A stretch of DNA of 64,000 nucleotides from Diaphorobacter sp. HDW4B (GCF_011305535.1 NZ_CP049905.1:1002001-1066000); one strand, 5' to 3'; positions 29,587 to 39,278 are shown, counted from the first letter of the stretch. The notes: generated from the sequence alone by a model not told the origin. A program made the numbers and translations.

Positions 29587-30387
29587 ATGGAGTTACGCCA
29601 ACGAGCATTGCAGGTCTTGTGCATCACGGACCCCGAAGAGAAATCCGCCGCTGCGCTGGATATGTATGCGCACTCTGCGCAATTTTCAATAGACGCGGCC
29701 GCAGCGCTTGTCGTGCCCGCAGGCATCGAGCTGCCCGGCCACCCCGAAAAGCCCCCGCTGCTGCGCCACACCGAGGTCGCCCGCCGCTCCCCGGCCACGC
29801 CCGAGGGCCGGGCGGTGCTGATGCATGCGATCGCTCACATTGAATTCAACGCCATCAATCTGGCGCTCGACGCGATCTGGCGATTTCCCGACATGCCCGA
29901 GCCGTTCTATCGGGACTGGCTGCAAGTCGCTGGCGAGGAAGCCAAGCACTTTCGCTTGCTGCGCGACCACCTGCGCACCATGGGGCGCGACTACGGCGAC
30001 TTCCCAGCGCATCAGGGTCTCTGGACGATGTGCGAAAAAACGGCAGGCGACATCGTCGCGCGCATGGCGCTGGTGCCACGGACGCTCGAGGCGCGTGGTT
30101 TGGATGCCACACCGCTGATTCAGAAAAAACTGCGGAACATCGGCGCTTCGGACGCGCTGGCCGCCGTGGACATCCTCGACATCATCCTCAACGAAGAAAT
30201 TGGCCACGTCGCGATTGGTAACCATTGGTATCGTTGGTTGTGCAACCGTGACAGCCTTGAACCCCATGCCCACTTCGTGGCGTTGACGGCCCAGTACGAA
30301 GCACCCCGTCCCAAACCACCGCTGAATGAGGCTGCACGCCGCAAAGCGGGTTTTACGGACGAAGAATTGCTATGGCTGAATCCGTGA
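29587..30387 (+). CDS. Ferritin-like DUF455 family protein
   Basis: The 266-residue protein has the four-helix ferritin-like layout with carboxylate/histidine ligand motifs HIEFNAINLALDAIW, GEEAKHFRLL and NEEIGHVAIG, suggesting a di-iron centre. DUF455 proteins are related to MiaE-like and other ferritin-like oxygenases, but the substrate of this group is not known. The start is ATG 29587. It is divergent from the gamma-carbonic anhydrase gene. Confidence 0.85.
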   Translation: MELRQRALQVLCITDPEEKSAAALDMYAHSAQFSIDAAAALVVPAGIELPGHPEKPPLLRHTEVARRSPATPEGRAVLMHAIAHIEFNAINLALDAIWRFPDMPEPFYRDWLQVAGEEAKHFRLLRDHLRTMGRDYGDFPAHQGLWTMCEKTAGDIVARMALVPRTLEARGLDATPLIQKKLRNIGASDALAAVDILDIILNEEIGHVAIGNHWYRWLCNRDSLEPHAHFVALTAQYEAPRPKPPLNEAARRKAGFTDEELLWLNP

Positions 30388-30571
30388 TTGCGTATTGACA
30401 CACGTCAATCGCTGGAAAGTTGTTGATAAATATCGCCAAACCGCCCGGCGCGTTATCAGCGACAATCAAATCAATCGTTCCTACAATTTGAGTTGATTTA
30501 ACAATAGATTGCTTCGCCCGGATGCCGACGGATCCTTCGCTTAAAGTGGTCTGCATCTGACTTTGTCCAGC

Positions 30572-31828
30572 ATGTACACAGCCCCGACCTCCCCGCCCAA
30601 CGTCACTCAAAGCAGTCCATCCGCTGGCGCTTTGATCGCACGTCAGGCTATCGTGAATGTAGAGGGACGGGTTATCGGGCACGAGCTTTTCAATCGTTCT
30701 CGCAATCATTCAGCCCATACCGCCGCCAGCGACATGCTGCTGGCCCTGACCGCGCTGTCGCATGCCGGGGTGGATGAGTTGCTGGGCGACACCCTCATCT
30801 TCGTGAACTGCACGCACGAGAGTCTGGTCGAGGGGCATCTCTCGCTGCTCAATCCGGACAAGGTGATCCTCGAAGTCCCGCCGCTCGGCCACACTGCTGC
30901 GGAAGAAGTCAAGACGCGCCTGCCCACGCTGCAGACGCTGCATGATCGCGGCTTTCGCCTTGCGTTCAGCCACACGGTGCTGGAGTCGACCTACTCCCCG
31001 TGGCTGCCGCTGGCCGATTTCATCAAGCTGGATCTTTCGGTGCTACCAGCCGATCAGGTCACCGTGCTCACCAAATACGCGGCGCGCCAGACCAAGGCCC
31101 AGCTCATCGCAGAAAAGATCGAAACCGCCACCCAGCTGGAGCTCTTGAGCAACCTGGGCGTGAAGCTGTTTCAGGGCTATTGGCTGTCGCGCCCGCAATT
31201 GGTCGAAGCTAAGCTGCTGTTCCCCACGGCCAACGCCGTGACGCATCTGCTGCAATTGCTGCGCAATCAGGCCAGCTCGCAGGACATCGAAGCGCTGGTC
31301 AAGCGCGACGCCGTGCTGAGCTTCAACCTGCTGCGTCTGGCCGTCACCTCCGGCCTGTGCCCGGAGGACGGACTGCAATCCATCGAGCATGTGATTCGTC
31401 TGCTGGGCAGCAACCGCCTCACCTGCTGGGCCAGCCTGCTGCAGAACTTCCGCGTGACCAGCGATGCCACGCCGCCCGCCGCGCGCAATGCCGTGCGTTA
31501 CGGACGCTTCATGGAATTGATCGCACAAACCCAGCAGCTTCCGCAATCGGTGAGCGACCATGCGTTTCTCGTGGGCACCATCTCGCAACTCCAGGAATTG
31601 CTGGACATCCCGCTCGCGGCCATCGTGGACCTGCTCCACATGCCGCAAAGCGTGCAGGATGCGGTGCTTCGACAAGAGGGCTATCTGGGTGCGCTGCTGA
31701 GGCTCACGCAAGCCTCGGAACTTGGTGAAATGGCCGACATGCTCAACTCCGCTTCCGGCCTGCGCGTGACGCAAAAACAATTGGTCGATGCACGCGGCCA
31801 GGCCGAAGAATGGGCCGAGATGGCCTGA
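30572..31828 (+). CDS. EAL-HDOD (YuxH-like) signalling protein with degenerate EAL domain
   Basis: The 418-residue protein combines an N-terminal EAL-type domain (about 20-200) with an HDOD domain (about 205-395). The EAL signature is lost: the first Glu motif reads GHELFNRS, and the LAFSHTVLEST and FIKLDLSV blocks replace the DDFG and KID metal sites. c-di-GMP hydrolysis is therefore unlikely and a binding or scaffold role more likely. HDOD shows IEALVKRDAVLSFNLLRLA and the EHVIRLLGSNRL core. ATG 30572 is chosen over TTG 30563. Confidence 0.83.
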   Translation: MYTAPTSPPNVTQSSPSAGALIARQAIVNVEGRVIGHELFNRSRNHSAHTAASDMLLALTALSHAGVDELLGDTLIFVNCTHESLVEGHLSLLNPDKVILEVPPLGHTAAEEVKTRLPTLQTLHDRGFRLAFSHTVLESTYSPWLPLADFIKLDLSVLPADQVTVLTKYAARQTKAQLIAEKIETATQLELLSNLGVKLFQGYWLSRPQLVEAKLLFPTANAVTHLLQLLRNQASSQDIEALVKRDAVLSFNLLRLAVTSGLCPEDGLQSIEHVIRLLGSNRLTCWASLLQNFRVTSDATPPAARNAVRYGRFMELIAQTQQLPQSVSDHAFLVGTISQLQELLDIPLAAIVDLLHMPQSVQDAVLRQEGYLGALLRLTQASELGEMADMLNSASGLRVTQKQLVDARGQAEEWAEMA

Positions 31829-31856
31829 TCAGGCCACCCCGCCGCATTTCACCTCA

Positions 31857-32828
31857 TCAATCCAGTTCCAGCTTGCGCTCGCGAATCAGTGCGGACCACT
31901 TGGCGTTGTCGCGCTTCACGAAATCCGCAAACTCGGTAGGCCCCAGTGGATGCACCTGCGAGCCCGAAGCCGCGAACCTGGCCTGCAGATCGGGCTGCGC
32001 CAGCACCTTGGCGAGCGCGTCCGAGATCTTCTTGGTGATTTCAGGCGACAGCCCCGCAGGCGCGACCAGCCCTTGGAAGCCCACCGACTCCATGTTCTTG
32101 AGCCCCAGTTCGCGCAAAGTCGGCACATCCGGCAATTGCGGATCGCGCTGCGGCCCGGTGACGGCCAGCGCCTTGAGCTTGCCACCCTTGATCTGCGGAA
32201 TCAGCACCGAGCCCGCATCGATCAGCAACTGCGTCTGCCCGCCGATCAGCTCCTGAATCGCCGGAGCGCTGCCCTTGTAGGGCACATGCGTCACGTTCAG
32301 GCCGGTGACCTGATTCATGAGTTCGCCATTCAGATGCGTGGACGTGCCCGCCCCACCCGAAGCGAAATTGGCCTGCCCTGCATGCGCCTTGGCCCAGCTC
32401 ACCCACTCCTTCATGTCGCGCGCGGGATGATCGGGGCGCGTCACCGCCACATAGCTGCCCTGGCTGATCTGCCCGATGTAGCTGAACTGCTTGAGCGGGT
32501 CGTACGGCATCTTCTTCTGCAGATACGGCGCAATCGCGAACGGGCCGGTGTTGGCGAGCAGCAGCGTGTAGCCGTCCGGCGCTGCGCGGGTCAGCTCGGT
32601 CGCGGCAATCGTGCCGCCCGCGCCGGGTTTGTAGTCGAGCACGATCTGCTGGCCAATGGCTTCCTGCAGTGGCATCTGCACCGTGCGCGCGGTGAAGTCG
32701 ATGCCGCCACCCGGTGGATAGCCGACGATCAGTCGGATCGGCTTGGCACTAGGCCACGCCTGCGCGAGGGCCATGCCTGCGGACGCGCCCAGCGCCAGTG
32801 CAACGAGCCATTTTTTGTTGAGTTTCAT
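31857..32828 (-). CDS. Bug-family tripartite tricarboxylate transporter substrate-binding protein (first copy)
   Basis: Bug proteins are periplasmic binding proteins, greatly expanded in Burkholderiales, usually without a linked TctA/TctB permease. The 323-residue protein has a signal peptide (ending GMALA) and the family start WPSAKPIRLIVGYPPGGGID, then the GTSTHLNGE and NVTHVPYKG blocks and PQIKGGKLKALAVTG. The ligand is not predictable. It is the last of three genes after the other Bug gene and xerD; no permease is nearby. Confidence 0.9.
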   Translation of the reverse strand: MKLNKKWLVALALGASAGMALAQAWPSAKPIRLIVGYPPGGGIDFTARTVQMPLQEAIGQQIVLDYKPGAGGTIAATELTRAAPDGYTLLLANTGPFAIAPYLQKKMPYDPLKQFSYIGQISQGSYVAVTRPDHPARDMKEWVSWAKAHAGQANFASGGAGTSTHLNGELMNQVTGLNVTHVPYKGSAPAIQELIGGQTQLLIDAGSVLIPQIKGGKLKALAVTGPQRDPQLPDVPTLRELGLKNMESVGFQGLVAPAGLSPEITKKISDALAKVLAQPDLQARFAASGSQVHPLGPTEFADFVKRDNAKWSALIRERKLELD

Positions 32829-32867
32829 TTTTCGTCTCCGTTTGAAATTCGTTATTTAGGTCTTCAG

Positions 32868-33767
32868 CTATCCGCGCGGATGGTGCTGCGCATGCAGCGC
32901 CTTCAGCCGTTCGCGCGCGACATGGGTGTAGATGGTCGTTGTTGAAATATCCGCATGGCCGAGCAGCAACTGCACCACGCGCAGGTCCGCGCCGTGGTTG
33001 AGCAGATGCGTCGCGAACGCATGACGCAAGGTGTGCGGCGACAGCGGCGAGGTGATGCCCGCGATCAGCGCGTATTTCTTGACGATCACCCAGAACATCA
33101 CGCGCGTCATGCCCGCACCGCGCTGGGTGACGAACAGATCATCGGTCTGTTGGCCGCCCAGAATCGCGCCACGGCTCTCTGCCAGATAGCGCCCCAGCCA
33201 GCGCATGGCCTCTTCGCCGAACGGCACCAACCGCTCCTTGCCGCCCTTGCCCATGACACGAAGCACGCCTTCGCGCAGTCCGAGGTGGAAGGTCTTGAGC
33301 GTGACCAGTTCGCTCACGCGCAGGCCGCTCGCGTACATCACCTCCAGCATCGTGCGGTCGCGCAGGCCGAGCATCGAATCGACATCGGGCGCCTTGAGCA
33401 ACGCTTCCACCTGCTGCTGCGTGAGCGTCTTGGGCACGCGCAGCGCCTGCTTGGCTGCCTGCATGCGGACCGTGGGGTCGGCGGTGATGCGCTTTTCGCG
33501 CAGCGCCCAGTGAAAGTAGCGCCGCAGCACCGTGAGCCGCCGGTTGGCTGAGGTGGCCCGCGTCTCGGCATGCCGCGCCGCGAAGTAGCCTTGCAGATGC
33601 TCTTCGAGCACCTGATTGAGCTCCACAGAAGGCTTCTGCGTGATCAGCCAATCGGCGAATTTCGTGAGGTCGCGGCGATACGCGTCCAGCGTGTTGCGAG
33701 CCAGGCCGTCCTCCAGCCAGAGGGCATCCATGAACTCGTCTATTGCAATCTGGCTTTCCGACATCAA
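32868..33767 (-). CDS. xerD: Tyrosine recombinase XerD
   Basis: XerD acts with XerC to resolve chromosome dimers at dif. The 299-residue protein has all catalytic residues: Arg150 in SGLRVSEL, Lys174 in MGKGGKERLVP, His245 and Arg248 in HTLRHAFATHLL, His271 in LGHADIST and Tyr280 in TIYTHVAR. Two Met codons open the frame; the second (33764) may be the true start. It lies between two Bug genes on the same strand. The single-copy XerD-type sequence and lack of mobile-element features argue against an integrase. Confidence 0.93.
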   Translation of the reverse strand: MMSESQIAIDEFMDALWLEDGLARNTLDAYRRDLTKFADWLITQKPSVELNQVLEEHLQGYFAARHAETRATSANRRLTVLRRYFHWALREKRITADPTVRMQAAKQALRVPKTLTQQQVEALLKAPDVDSMLGLRDRTMLEVMYASGLRVSELVTLKTFHLGLREGVLRVMGKGGKERLVPFGEEAMRWLGRYLAESRGAILGGQQTDDLFVTQRGAGMTRVMFWVIVKKYALIAGITSPLSPHTLRHAFATHLLNHGADLRVVQLLLGHADISTTTIYTHVARERLKALHAQHHPRG

Positions 33768-33782
33768 GCGAACATAGCACGT

Positions 33783-33810
33783 AAAAACGCCACCTGCGGC
33801 GAGGTGGCGT
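33783..33810 (-). terminator. Terminator between the second Bug gene and xerD
   Basis: ACGCCACCT (33787-33795) and AGGTGGCGT (33802-33810) form a nine-base stem with a six-base loop. On the minus strand the stem is followed by a T-run (33783-33787). It stands between the end of the Bug gene and xerD and suggests separate transcription. Confidence 0.75.
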
Positions 33811-33838
33811 CGGGTTCAAACAGGCCTGAAACCGGCGC

Positions 33839-34801
33839 TCAATCGAGCGTCAGCTTCTGCTTCTTCACCACGTCCTTGTAGACGTCGAACTCGGCCTTGA
33901 TCTGCTGCGCGAACTGGTCCGGCGTGTTGGCCACGATGATCGAGCCGGTGTCCTCGATGCGCTTGCGCACGGCCGGATCTTCCAGCGACTTGCGCGTGGC
34001 TTCGTTCAGCTTGTCGACGATATCCTTGGGCATGCCCTTGGGGCCGAGCAAGCCGTAGTAGGCCAAGCGGTTCACCGGCTCCAGCCCCACTTCCTTGAAG
34101 GTCGGCACATTCGGCAGTTCCTTCAGGCGCTGGGGCGCGGACACCACGATGGGCACCAGCTTGCCGGCCTTGATGAACGGCAGCGCGGACGGCAGATTGT
34201 CGAACATGATCGGCACCTGACCCGCCACCACGTCGTTGAGCGCCGGACCCGCGCCGCGATACGGAATGTGCGTGATGAACGTGCCCGTCAGGCTCTTGTA
34301 CAGCTCCATCAGCATGTGGCCGATGCCGCCCGTGCCGGACGAACCGTAGGAATACTTGCCGGGGTTCTTCTTGATCTCGGCAATGAAGCCCGCGTAATCC
34401 TTGGCCGGGAAATTCGGGTTCACCGCAATGATGTTGGGCGTCGCCGCGATGTTGATGATCGGCGTGAAATCCGTGATCGGGTTGTAAGGCGTCTTGGTGT
34501 TGATCGCGGGATTGGCCGCCGTCGTCGACACCGTTGCCACGCCGAGCGAGTAGCCATCGGGTGCGGCGCGCGCGGTTTCAGTCGCACCGATCAGGCCACC
34601 ACCGCCGCCCTTGTTGTCCACCACCACGGGCTGGCCCAGCACCTTGCCGAGCGGGTCCGAGATCACGCGACCGATGATGTCGGTTGTTCCTCCGGGAGCG
34701 AACGGAACCACCAGGCGAATGGGTTTGCTGGGATATCCGTCAGCGAATGATGTGCCTGCGGCCATTGTGAGAGCCAGAGCCATCAAGTGTCGGCGTTGCA
34801 T
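33839..34801 (-). CDS. Bug-family tripartite tricarboxylate transporter substrate-binding protein (second copy)
   Basis: The 320-residue protein has a signal peptide (about 1-20, ending TSFA) and the family start YPSKPIRLVVPFAPGGTTDI, then GGGGGLIGATETARAAPDGY and the FITHIPYRGAGPAL block. It resembles the other Bug gene but is not a close duplicate by eye. The carried substrate is unknown. It reads divergently from the AEC transporter gene 157 bases away. Confidence 0.9.
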   Translation of the reverse strand: MQRRHLMALALTMAAGTSFADGYPSKPIRLVVPFAPGGTTDIIGRVISDPLGKVLGQPVVVDNKGGGGGLIGATETARAAPDGYSLGVATVSTTAANPAINTKTPYNPITDFTPIINIAATPNIIAVNPNFPAKDYAGFIAEIKKNPGKYSYGSSGTGGIGHMLMELYKSLTGTFITHIPYRGAGPALNDVVAGQVPIMFDNLPSALPFIKAGKLVPIVVSAPQRLKELPNVPTFKEVGLEPVNRLAYYGLLGPKGMPKDIVDKLNEATRKSLEDPAVRKRIEDTGSIIVANTPDQFAQQIKAEFDVYKDVVKKQKLTLD

Positions 34802-34958
34802 ATAAGAAACTCCTCACATTCGAAACATGGAATTGAAAGGGAATGCTAATCGCTGCAGCGCACAACGGGGTTGCCTTTTTGGGGCCGAATCCTTGGGGAT
34901 TTCCCGAGAGATTTTCGGAATGAGTTTCGGATATTGATAGCGCACAACATCAGCGGCT

Positions 34959-35876
34959 ATGCTGCATGCCGTGAACTACGCCCAACTGCTGCTGCCCGAT
35001 TTTTCGCTGATCCTGCTTGGCTACCTGATCTGCAGGTACACCCTGCTCAACCGCTCGGTGTGGCAGTCGGTGGAGCTGCTGGTGTACTACCTGCTGTTCC
35101 CCACGCTGCTGTTCCAGTCGATCCTCAAAAGCCCCATCCACATCCAAGAGGCATCAAGCCTGATCGGCGCTGCGGTCACCTTGGGCGCGCTCGCCATCGC
35201 CATGTCGTACTGCCTGCCCTGGGTGCCGGTGCTCGGCAAACATCTGGACCGGCGCGACCACGCAGCCGCCGCCCAGATCGGATTTCGCTTCAACTCCTAC
35301 ATCATGCTCGCACTGTCCGAGCGCATCATCGGCGCGCAAGGGCAACTCATGATGGCCGTGGTGATCGGCATCTGCGTGCCACTGTTCAACATCGCCGCCG
35401 TCTGGCCCATGTCGCGCGGCTCCCATCGCGGTTTCGTGGGTGAGCTGGTGCGCAACCCGCTGATCGTCGCAACGATTGCCGGCCTCGCCTGCAACTTCAT
35501 GGGCCTGTCCATTCCCAAACTGGTCGAGCCCATCTTCACCCGCATCGGATCAGCCTCGCTCGCACTGGGCCTGATGGCCGCAGGCGCGGGTCTTCAACTC
35601 GGCGAACTCCAGCGCAACAAGGCACTCACGGTCTCGATCCTCTCCATCCGCCACCTGATCCAGCCCATCATCGCGTTCTTTCTGGCGCGCGCCTTCCGGC
35701 TCGATCAGGCGCAGACCATCGTGCTGATCCTGCTCTCCGCATCGCCCACCGCACCATCGGCCTTCGTGCTCGCCGCCCGCATGGGCTACAACGGCCCTTA
35801 CGTCGCAGGACTGGTGACGCTCTCGACCATGCTCGGTGTGCTCAGCCTGCCGTTTGCTCTGAGCTTGCTTCAGTGA
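34959..35876 (+). CDS. AEC family transporter
   Basis: The 305-residue protein is strongly hydrophobic with about ten helices and matches the auxin efflux carrier (AEC) family: LLPDFSLILLGYLICRYTLL at the start, FNSYIMLALSE, LVRNPLIVATIAG in the middle and SPTAPSAFVLA in the last third. Members export or import small organic acids such as malate; the substrate here is unknown. Its last seven bases overlap the end of queG on the other strand. Confidence 0.88.
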   Translation: MLHAVNYAQLLLPDFSLILLGYLICRYTLLNRSVWQSVELLVYYLLFPTLLFQSILKSPIHIQEASSLIGAAVTLGALAIAMSYCLPWVPVLGKHLDRRDHAAAAQIGFRFNSYIMLALSERIIGAQGQLMMAVVIGICVPLFNIAAVWPMSRGSHRGFVGELVRNPLIVATIAGLACNFMGLSIPKLVEPIFTRIGSASLALGLMAAGAGLQLGELQRNKALTVSILSIRHLIQPIIAFFLARAFRLDQAQTIVLILLSASPTAPSAFVLAARMGYNGPYVAGLVTLSTMLGVLSLPFALSLLQ

Positions 35877-36949
35877 GCAGCAACCCCTTGCGCCAGCGCC
35901 CACGCCACATGCTCGCGCACGATGTCACTCGCGTGATCGGCGCGTGCTTGCAGGGCTGCGCGGCTGTCAGCGTCCTCGCCCATCGCCAGCGCATTCCCCA
36001 TCGCCACCGCAATGTTGCGCAACCAGCGTTCATGGCCGATGCGGCGGATCGGGCTGCCTTCGGTGCGGCGCAGAAACTCAGCTTCGTCCCATGCGAACAA
36101 GCGCACCAATGAGTTGCCTTCGAGCCCCGGTCGCACGTCGAAATCCGGCAGCGAACTGCGCTGCGCGAACTTGTTCCATGGACATGCCAGTTGGCAGTCA
36201 TCACAGCCGTAGATGCGATTGGCCATCAGCGGGCGCAGCGCTTCGGGAATGGCACCCGCGTGCTCGATGGTCAGGTAGGAGATGCAGCGCCGCGCATCGA
36301 CGGTTCGCTCGCCCACGATGGCCTGCGTCGGGCAGGCCGTCATGCAGGCCGTGCAACTGCCACAGTGCGCGGTGGTCGGCTCGGTGGGTTCGAGCGCCAG
36401 ATCGACATAGATCTCGCCCAGAAAAAACATCGACCCGGCCTCGCGGTTGAGCACCAGCGTGTGCTTGCCGCGCCAGCCCTGGCCGCTGCGGCTGGCCAGT
36501 TCGCATTCGAGCACGGGAGCGGAGTCGGTGAACACGCGGTGCCCCATCGGACCGACCTCCTGCGCGATCCGGTCCGAGAGTTTTTGCAGGCGCGCACGCA
36601 GCACCTTGTGATAGTCCCGGCCACGCGCGTACATCGAAACGATGCCTTCCTGCGGGCGTGACAGGCGCTCGAATTCAATCGCTTGCCAGCCTTCGGGAAC
36701 GGAATCGGGCAGGTAATCCATGCGTGCGGTGATCACGCTCACCGTGCCCGGAACCAGCTCGGCAGGCCGTGCGCGCTTGAGGCCATGCGACTGCATGTAG
36801 TGCATCTCGCCATGAAAGCCGCTTTCCAGCCAGCGCAACAAACCTGCTTCAGAAGACGACAAATCCACTCCGGCCACGCCAATTTGGGAAAATCCCAGTT
36901 CGCGAGCCCAGAGCTGAATTTGAGGAACGAGTTGACTGCTGCACCACAT
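35870..36949 (-). CDS. queG: Epoxyqueuosine reductase (QueG)
   Basis: QueG reduces epoxyqueuosine to queuosine in tRNA. The 359-residue protein has the cobalamin-binding N-terminal half with SMYARGRDYHKVLR and DSAPVLE blocks, and two [4Fe-4S] cluster sets: CGSCTACMTACP and YGCDDCQLACPW. A C-terminal HEAT-like tail follows. The start is ATG 36949 (MWCSSQLVP), with a GTG just before it; the long open frame upstream is not part of the gene. It is divergent from tsaE. Confidence 0.92.
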   Translation of the reverse strand: MWCSSQLVPQIQLWARELGFSQIGVAGVDLSSSEAGLLRWLESGFHGEMHYMQSHGLKRARPAELVPGTVSVITARMDYLPDSVPEGWQAIEFERLSRPQEGIVSMYARGRDYHKVLRARLQKLSDRIAQEVGPMGHRVFTDSAPVLECELASRSGQGWRGKHTLVLNREAGSMFFLGEIYVDLALEPTEPTTAHCGSCTACMTACPTQAIVGERTVDARRCISYLTIEHAGAIPEALRPLMANRIYGCDDCQLACPWNKFAQRSSLPDFDVRPGLEGNSLVRLFAWDEAEFLRRTEGSPIRRIGHERWLRNIAVAMGNALAMGEDADSRAALQARADHASDIVREHVAWALAQGVAAH

Positions 36950-37024
36950 CACCCGCAAATTGTAGAAACAAGTGCCCCCCCTCCAGCGGAAAAAAGCCCG
37001 CTGGATGCGTCGGAGCGCCTTCAA

Positions 37025-37477
37025 ATGCAATGGACCAGCGAGGAAGACACCGATGTTTTCGCTCGCCAACTCGCCGCCTTGCCCGAAACGCGCAATGCCT
37101 TCATCACGCTGCATGGCGACCTCGGCGCGGGCAAGACCACCTTTGTGCGCCATCTTTTGCGCGCCCTTGGAGTAACAGGTCGTATCAAAAGCCCGACCTA
37201 CGCGGTCGTCGAACCGCATCAGGCCAACGGTCTCGACATCTGGCATTTCGACTTCTATCGCTTCAACGATCCGCGTGAACTGGAGGATGCGGGCTTTCGC
37301 GACATCTTCGCGAGCCCCGGATTGAAGATCGCGGAATGGCCGGAAAAGGCTGGTTCTCTTACCCCGACTGCTGATATAGCTATTTACATTGAAGCATTGG
37401 ACGATGAGAAACGACGCGTTACGCTTGAGGCGCGAACTTTTTCCGGCAAAACACTACTCAAGGGTTTGAACGTATGA
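37025..37477 (+). CDS. tsaE: tRNA threonylcarbamoyladenosine biosynthesis protein TsaE
   Basis: TsaE is the ATPase of the t6A37 tRNA modification complex (TsaB-TsaD-TsaE). The 150-residue protein has the P-loop GDLGAGKTTFVRH, the IKSPTYAVV switch and the HFDFYR block. I chose ATG 37025 because a GGAG site stands nine bases before it and the length matches other TsaE. A longer form with an upstream TTG is possible. amiC follows, the common tsaE-amiC pair. Confidence 0.92.
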   Translation: MQWTSEEDTDVFARQLAALPETRNAFITLHGDLGAGKTTFVRHLLRALGVTGRIKSPTYAVVEPHQANGLDIWHFDFYRFNDPRELEDAGFRDIFASPGLKIAEWPEKAGSLTPTADIAIYIEALDDEKRRVTLEARTFSGKTLLKGLNV

Positions 37478-37538
37478 AAAAGTCGAGACTCACACTCGCA
37501 TGACATCACCGCTAAGTGCCACACATAAAGGACTTCTC

Positions 37539-39065
37539 GTGAACGACGAGTCGCCCACCGACAAGGCTTCCACTTCTTCCCGCCGAGCACTGCTCAAGGC
37601 GGGCACTCTCGTGCTGCTGCTTGGCACGCAACAGATCGCGCGCGGCGCGTCCATCGTGGCCGTGCGCGTCTGGCCCGCGCAGGACTATTCGCGCGTGGCC
37701 ATCGAGTCCGACACGAAACTGGTCACCAAGCACACCTTCGTCGAAACGCCGCCGCGCCTTGCCGTCGACATCGAAGGCATCGACCTGAATCCGCAGCTCA
37801 AGGAATTGGTCGCCAAGGTGCGCGCCGACGATCCGAACATCGCGGGCATCCGCGTGGGCCAGAACTCGCCCGGCGTGGTCCGCATGGTGATGGACTTGAA
37901 GCATGCTGCGCGCCCGCAGGTGTTCACGCTGTCGCCCGTGGCCGCGTACAAGCACCGGCTAGTGTTCGACCTGTATCCCGCGCAGGAACGCGATCCGCTC
38001 GAAGCACTGATCGCCGAACGGCTGAACGACCCCAAGGCCACGGTGGCGCAAGCACCCGCGCCCATCGACAAGCCAGCGAACGCGCCGCATGACCCGCTGG
38101 GCGACCTGATCGCACAGCGCAGCGAGAAGCCTTTGCAGGACAGGCCGACGGTGGCGATTGCACCGCCGCCAGCACCACTGCCACCCGTGACCGTAGCCCC
38201 CACACCAGCGCCCGCGCCGGTCGTGGTTGCCGCTGCGCCACCACCCCCTGCGCCCGTTCCGGCACCGCCTCCTGCTCGCCCACCTGCGCCCGCTCCAGCC
38301 CCGGCCAGAGCACCATCGGCACCCGCCGTTGCGCGGGCGACCGACCGGCTGATCATCGTGGCGCTCGATCCCGGTCATGGCGGTGAAGACCCCGGCGCCA
38401 TCGGCCCGAACGGCACGCGCGAAAAAGACGTGGTGCTGCGCATCGCACACCTGCTGCGCGACCGCATCAATTCGACCACCATCGGCGGCAATCCCATGCG
38501 TGCGTTTCTGACGCGCGATGCCGACTTCTTCGTGCCGCTCGGCACCCGCGTGGAAAAGGCGCGTCGCGTGCAGGCCGACCTGTTCGTGAGCATTCATGCC
38601 GACGCCTTCACCACGCCCGCAGCCAAGGGCGCGAGCGTGTTTGCGCTCAGCGAACGCGGGGCTTCGAGTTCTGCCGCGCGCTGGTTGGCGAACAAGGAAA
38701 ACGAGTCCGATCTGATCGGAGGGATGAACGTGACCTCGCAAGATCAGCACGTGCAAAAGGCCTTGCTGGACATGAGCACCACCGCGCAGATCAACGACAG
38801 CCTGAAGCTCGGCAACGTGCTGCTCGGCGAGATCGGCGGCTTTGCCAAGCTGCACAAGCCGCGCGTCGAACAGGCCGGGTTCGCGGTGCTCAAAGCGCCC
38901 GACATTCCCAGCGTGCTGGTCGAAACCGCCTTCATCAGCAACCCGGATGAAGAGGCCAAGCTGCGTTCTTCGGTATATCAGAACCAACTGGCCGACGCGC
39001 TCATGCGCGGCATCACACGCTACTTCGCGAAGAACCCGCCGCTGGCGCGCAGCCGCACGGTGTGA
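37539..39065 (+). CDS. amiC: N-acetylmuramoyl-L-alanine amidase (AmiC-like) with Tat-type signal
   Basis: This 508-residue enzyme cuts stem peptides from murein during cell separation. It starts with a twin-arginine motif SRRALLK, then an AMIN domain (about 40-145; VRVWPAQDYSRVAIESD), a Pro/Ala linker (about 200-268) and the Amidase_3 domain from about residue 270. Zinc site elements are DPGHGG, the Glu in NGTREKD and SIHADA; catalytic Glu is in LVETAFIS. I chose GTG 37539, with AAAGGA six bases upstream; an ATG at 37500 is also open. tsaE is 61 bases before it. Confidence 0.92.
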   Translation: MNDESPTDKASTSSRRALLKAGTLVLLLGTQQIARGASIVAVRVWPAQDYSRVAIESDTKLVTKHTFVETPPRLAVDIEGIDLNPQLKELVAKVRADDPNIAGIRVGQNSPGVVRMVMDLKHAARPQVFTLSPVAAYKHRLVFDLYPAQERDPLEALIAERLNDPKATVAQAPAPIDKPANAPHDPLGDLIAQRSEKPLQDRPTVAIAPPPAPLPPVTVAPTPAPAPVVVAAAPPPPAPVPAPPPARPPAPAPAPARAPSAPAVARATDRLIIVALDPGHGGEDPGAIGPNGTREKDVVLRIAHLLRDRINSTTIGGNPMRAFLTRDADFFVPLGTRVEKARRVQADLFVSIHADAFTTPAAKGASVFALSERGASSSAARWLANKENESDLIGGMNVTSQDQHVQKALLDMSTTAQINDSLKLGNVLLGEIGGFAKLHKPRVEQAGFAVLKAPDIPSVLVETAFISNPDEEAKLRSSVYQNQLADALMRGITRYFAKNPPLARSRTV

Positions 39066-39278
39066 CGACGGAAGACGCCTTGTAAAGAAATACAAGCGCT
39101 GCGTCACAGCCGGTGACTGGGTCTTTGTCCTACAGAGAGCCGCCTTGGCTCCTGTAGGCTGAAAGCACTCCTTGAACGTTGAATACGCATAGGCCGAATC
39201 ATCCATCCGGCCTCGTTGAACGGCGCCGCTGATCTCTGCATGCGCCAGTTCACTGCTACCAGAGAAAGGGGTACACAC

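Noticed and set aside
35870-35876. Seven-base overlap of the AEC gene and queG as antisense regulation
   Set aside because: Short convergent 3' overlaps are common in compact genomes and carry no special signal here.
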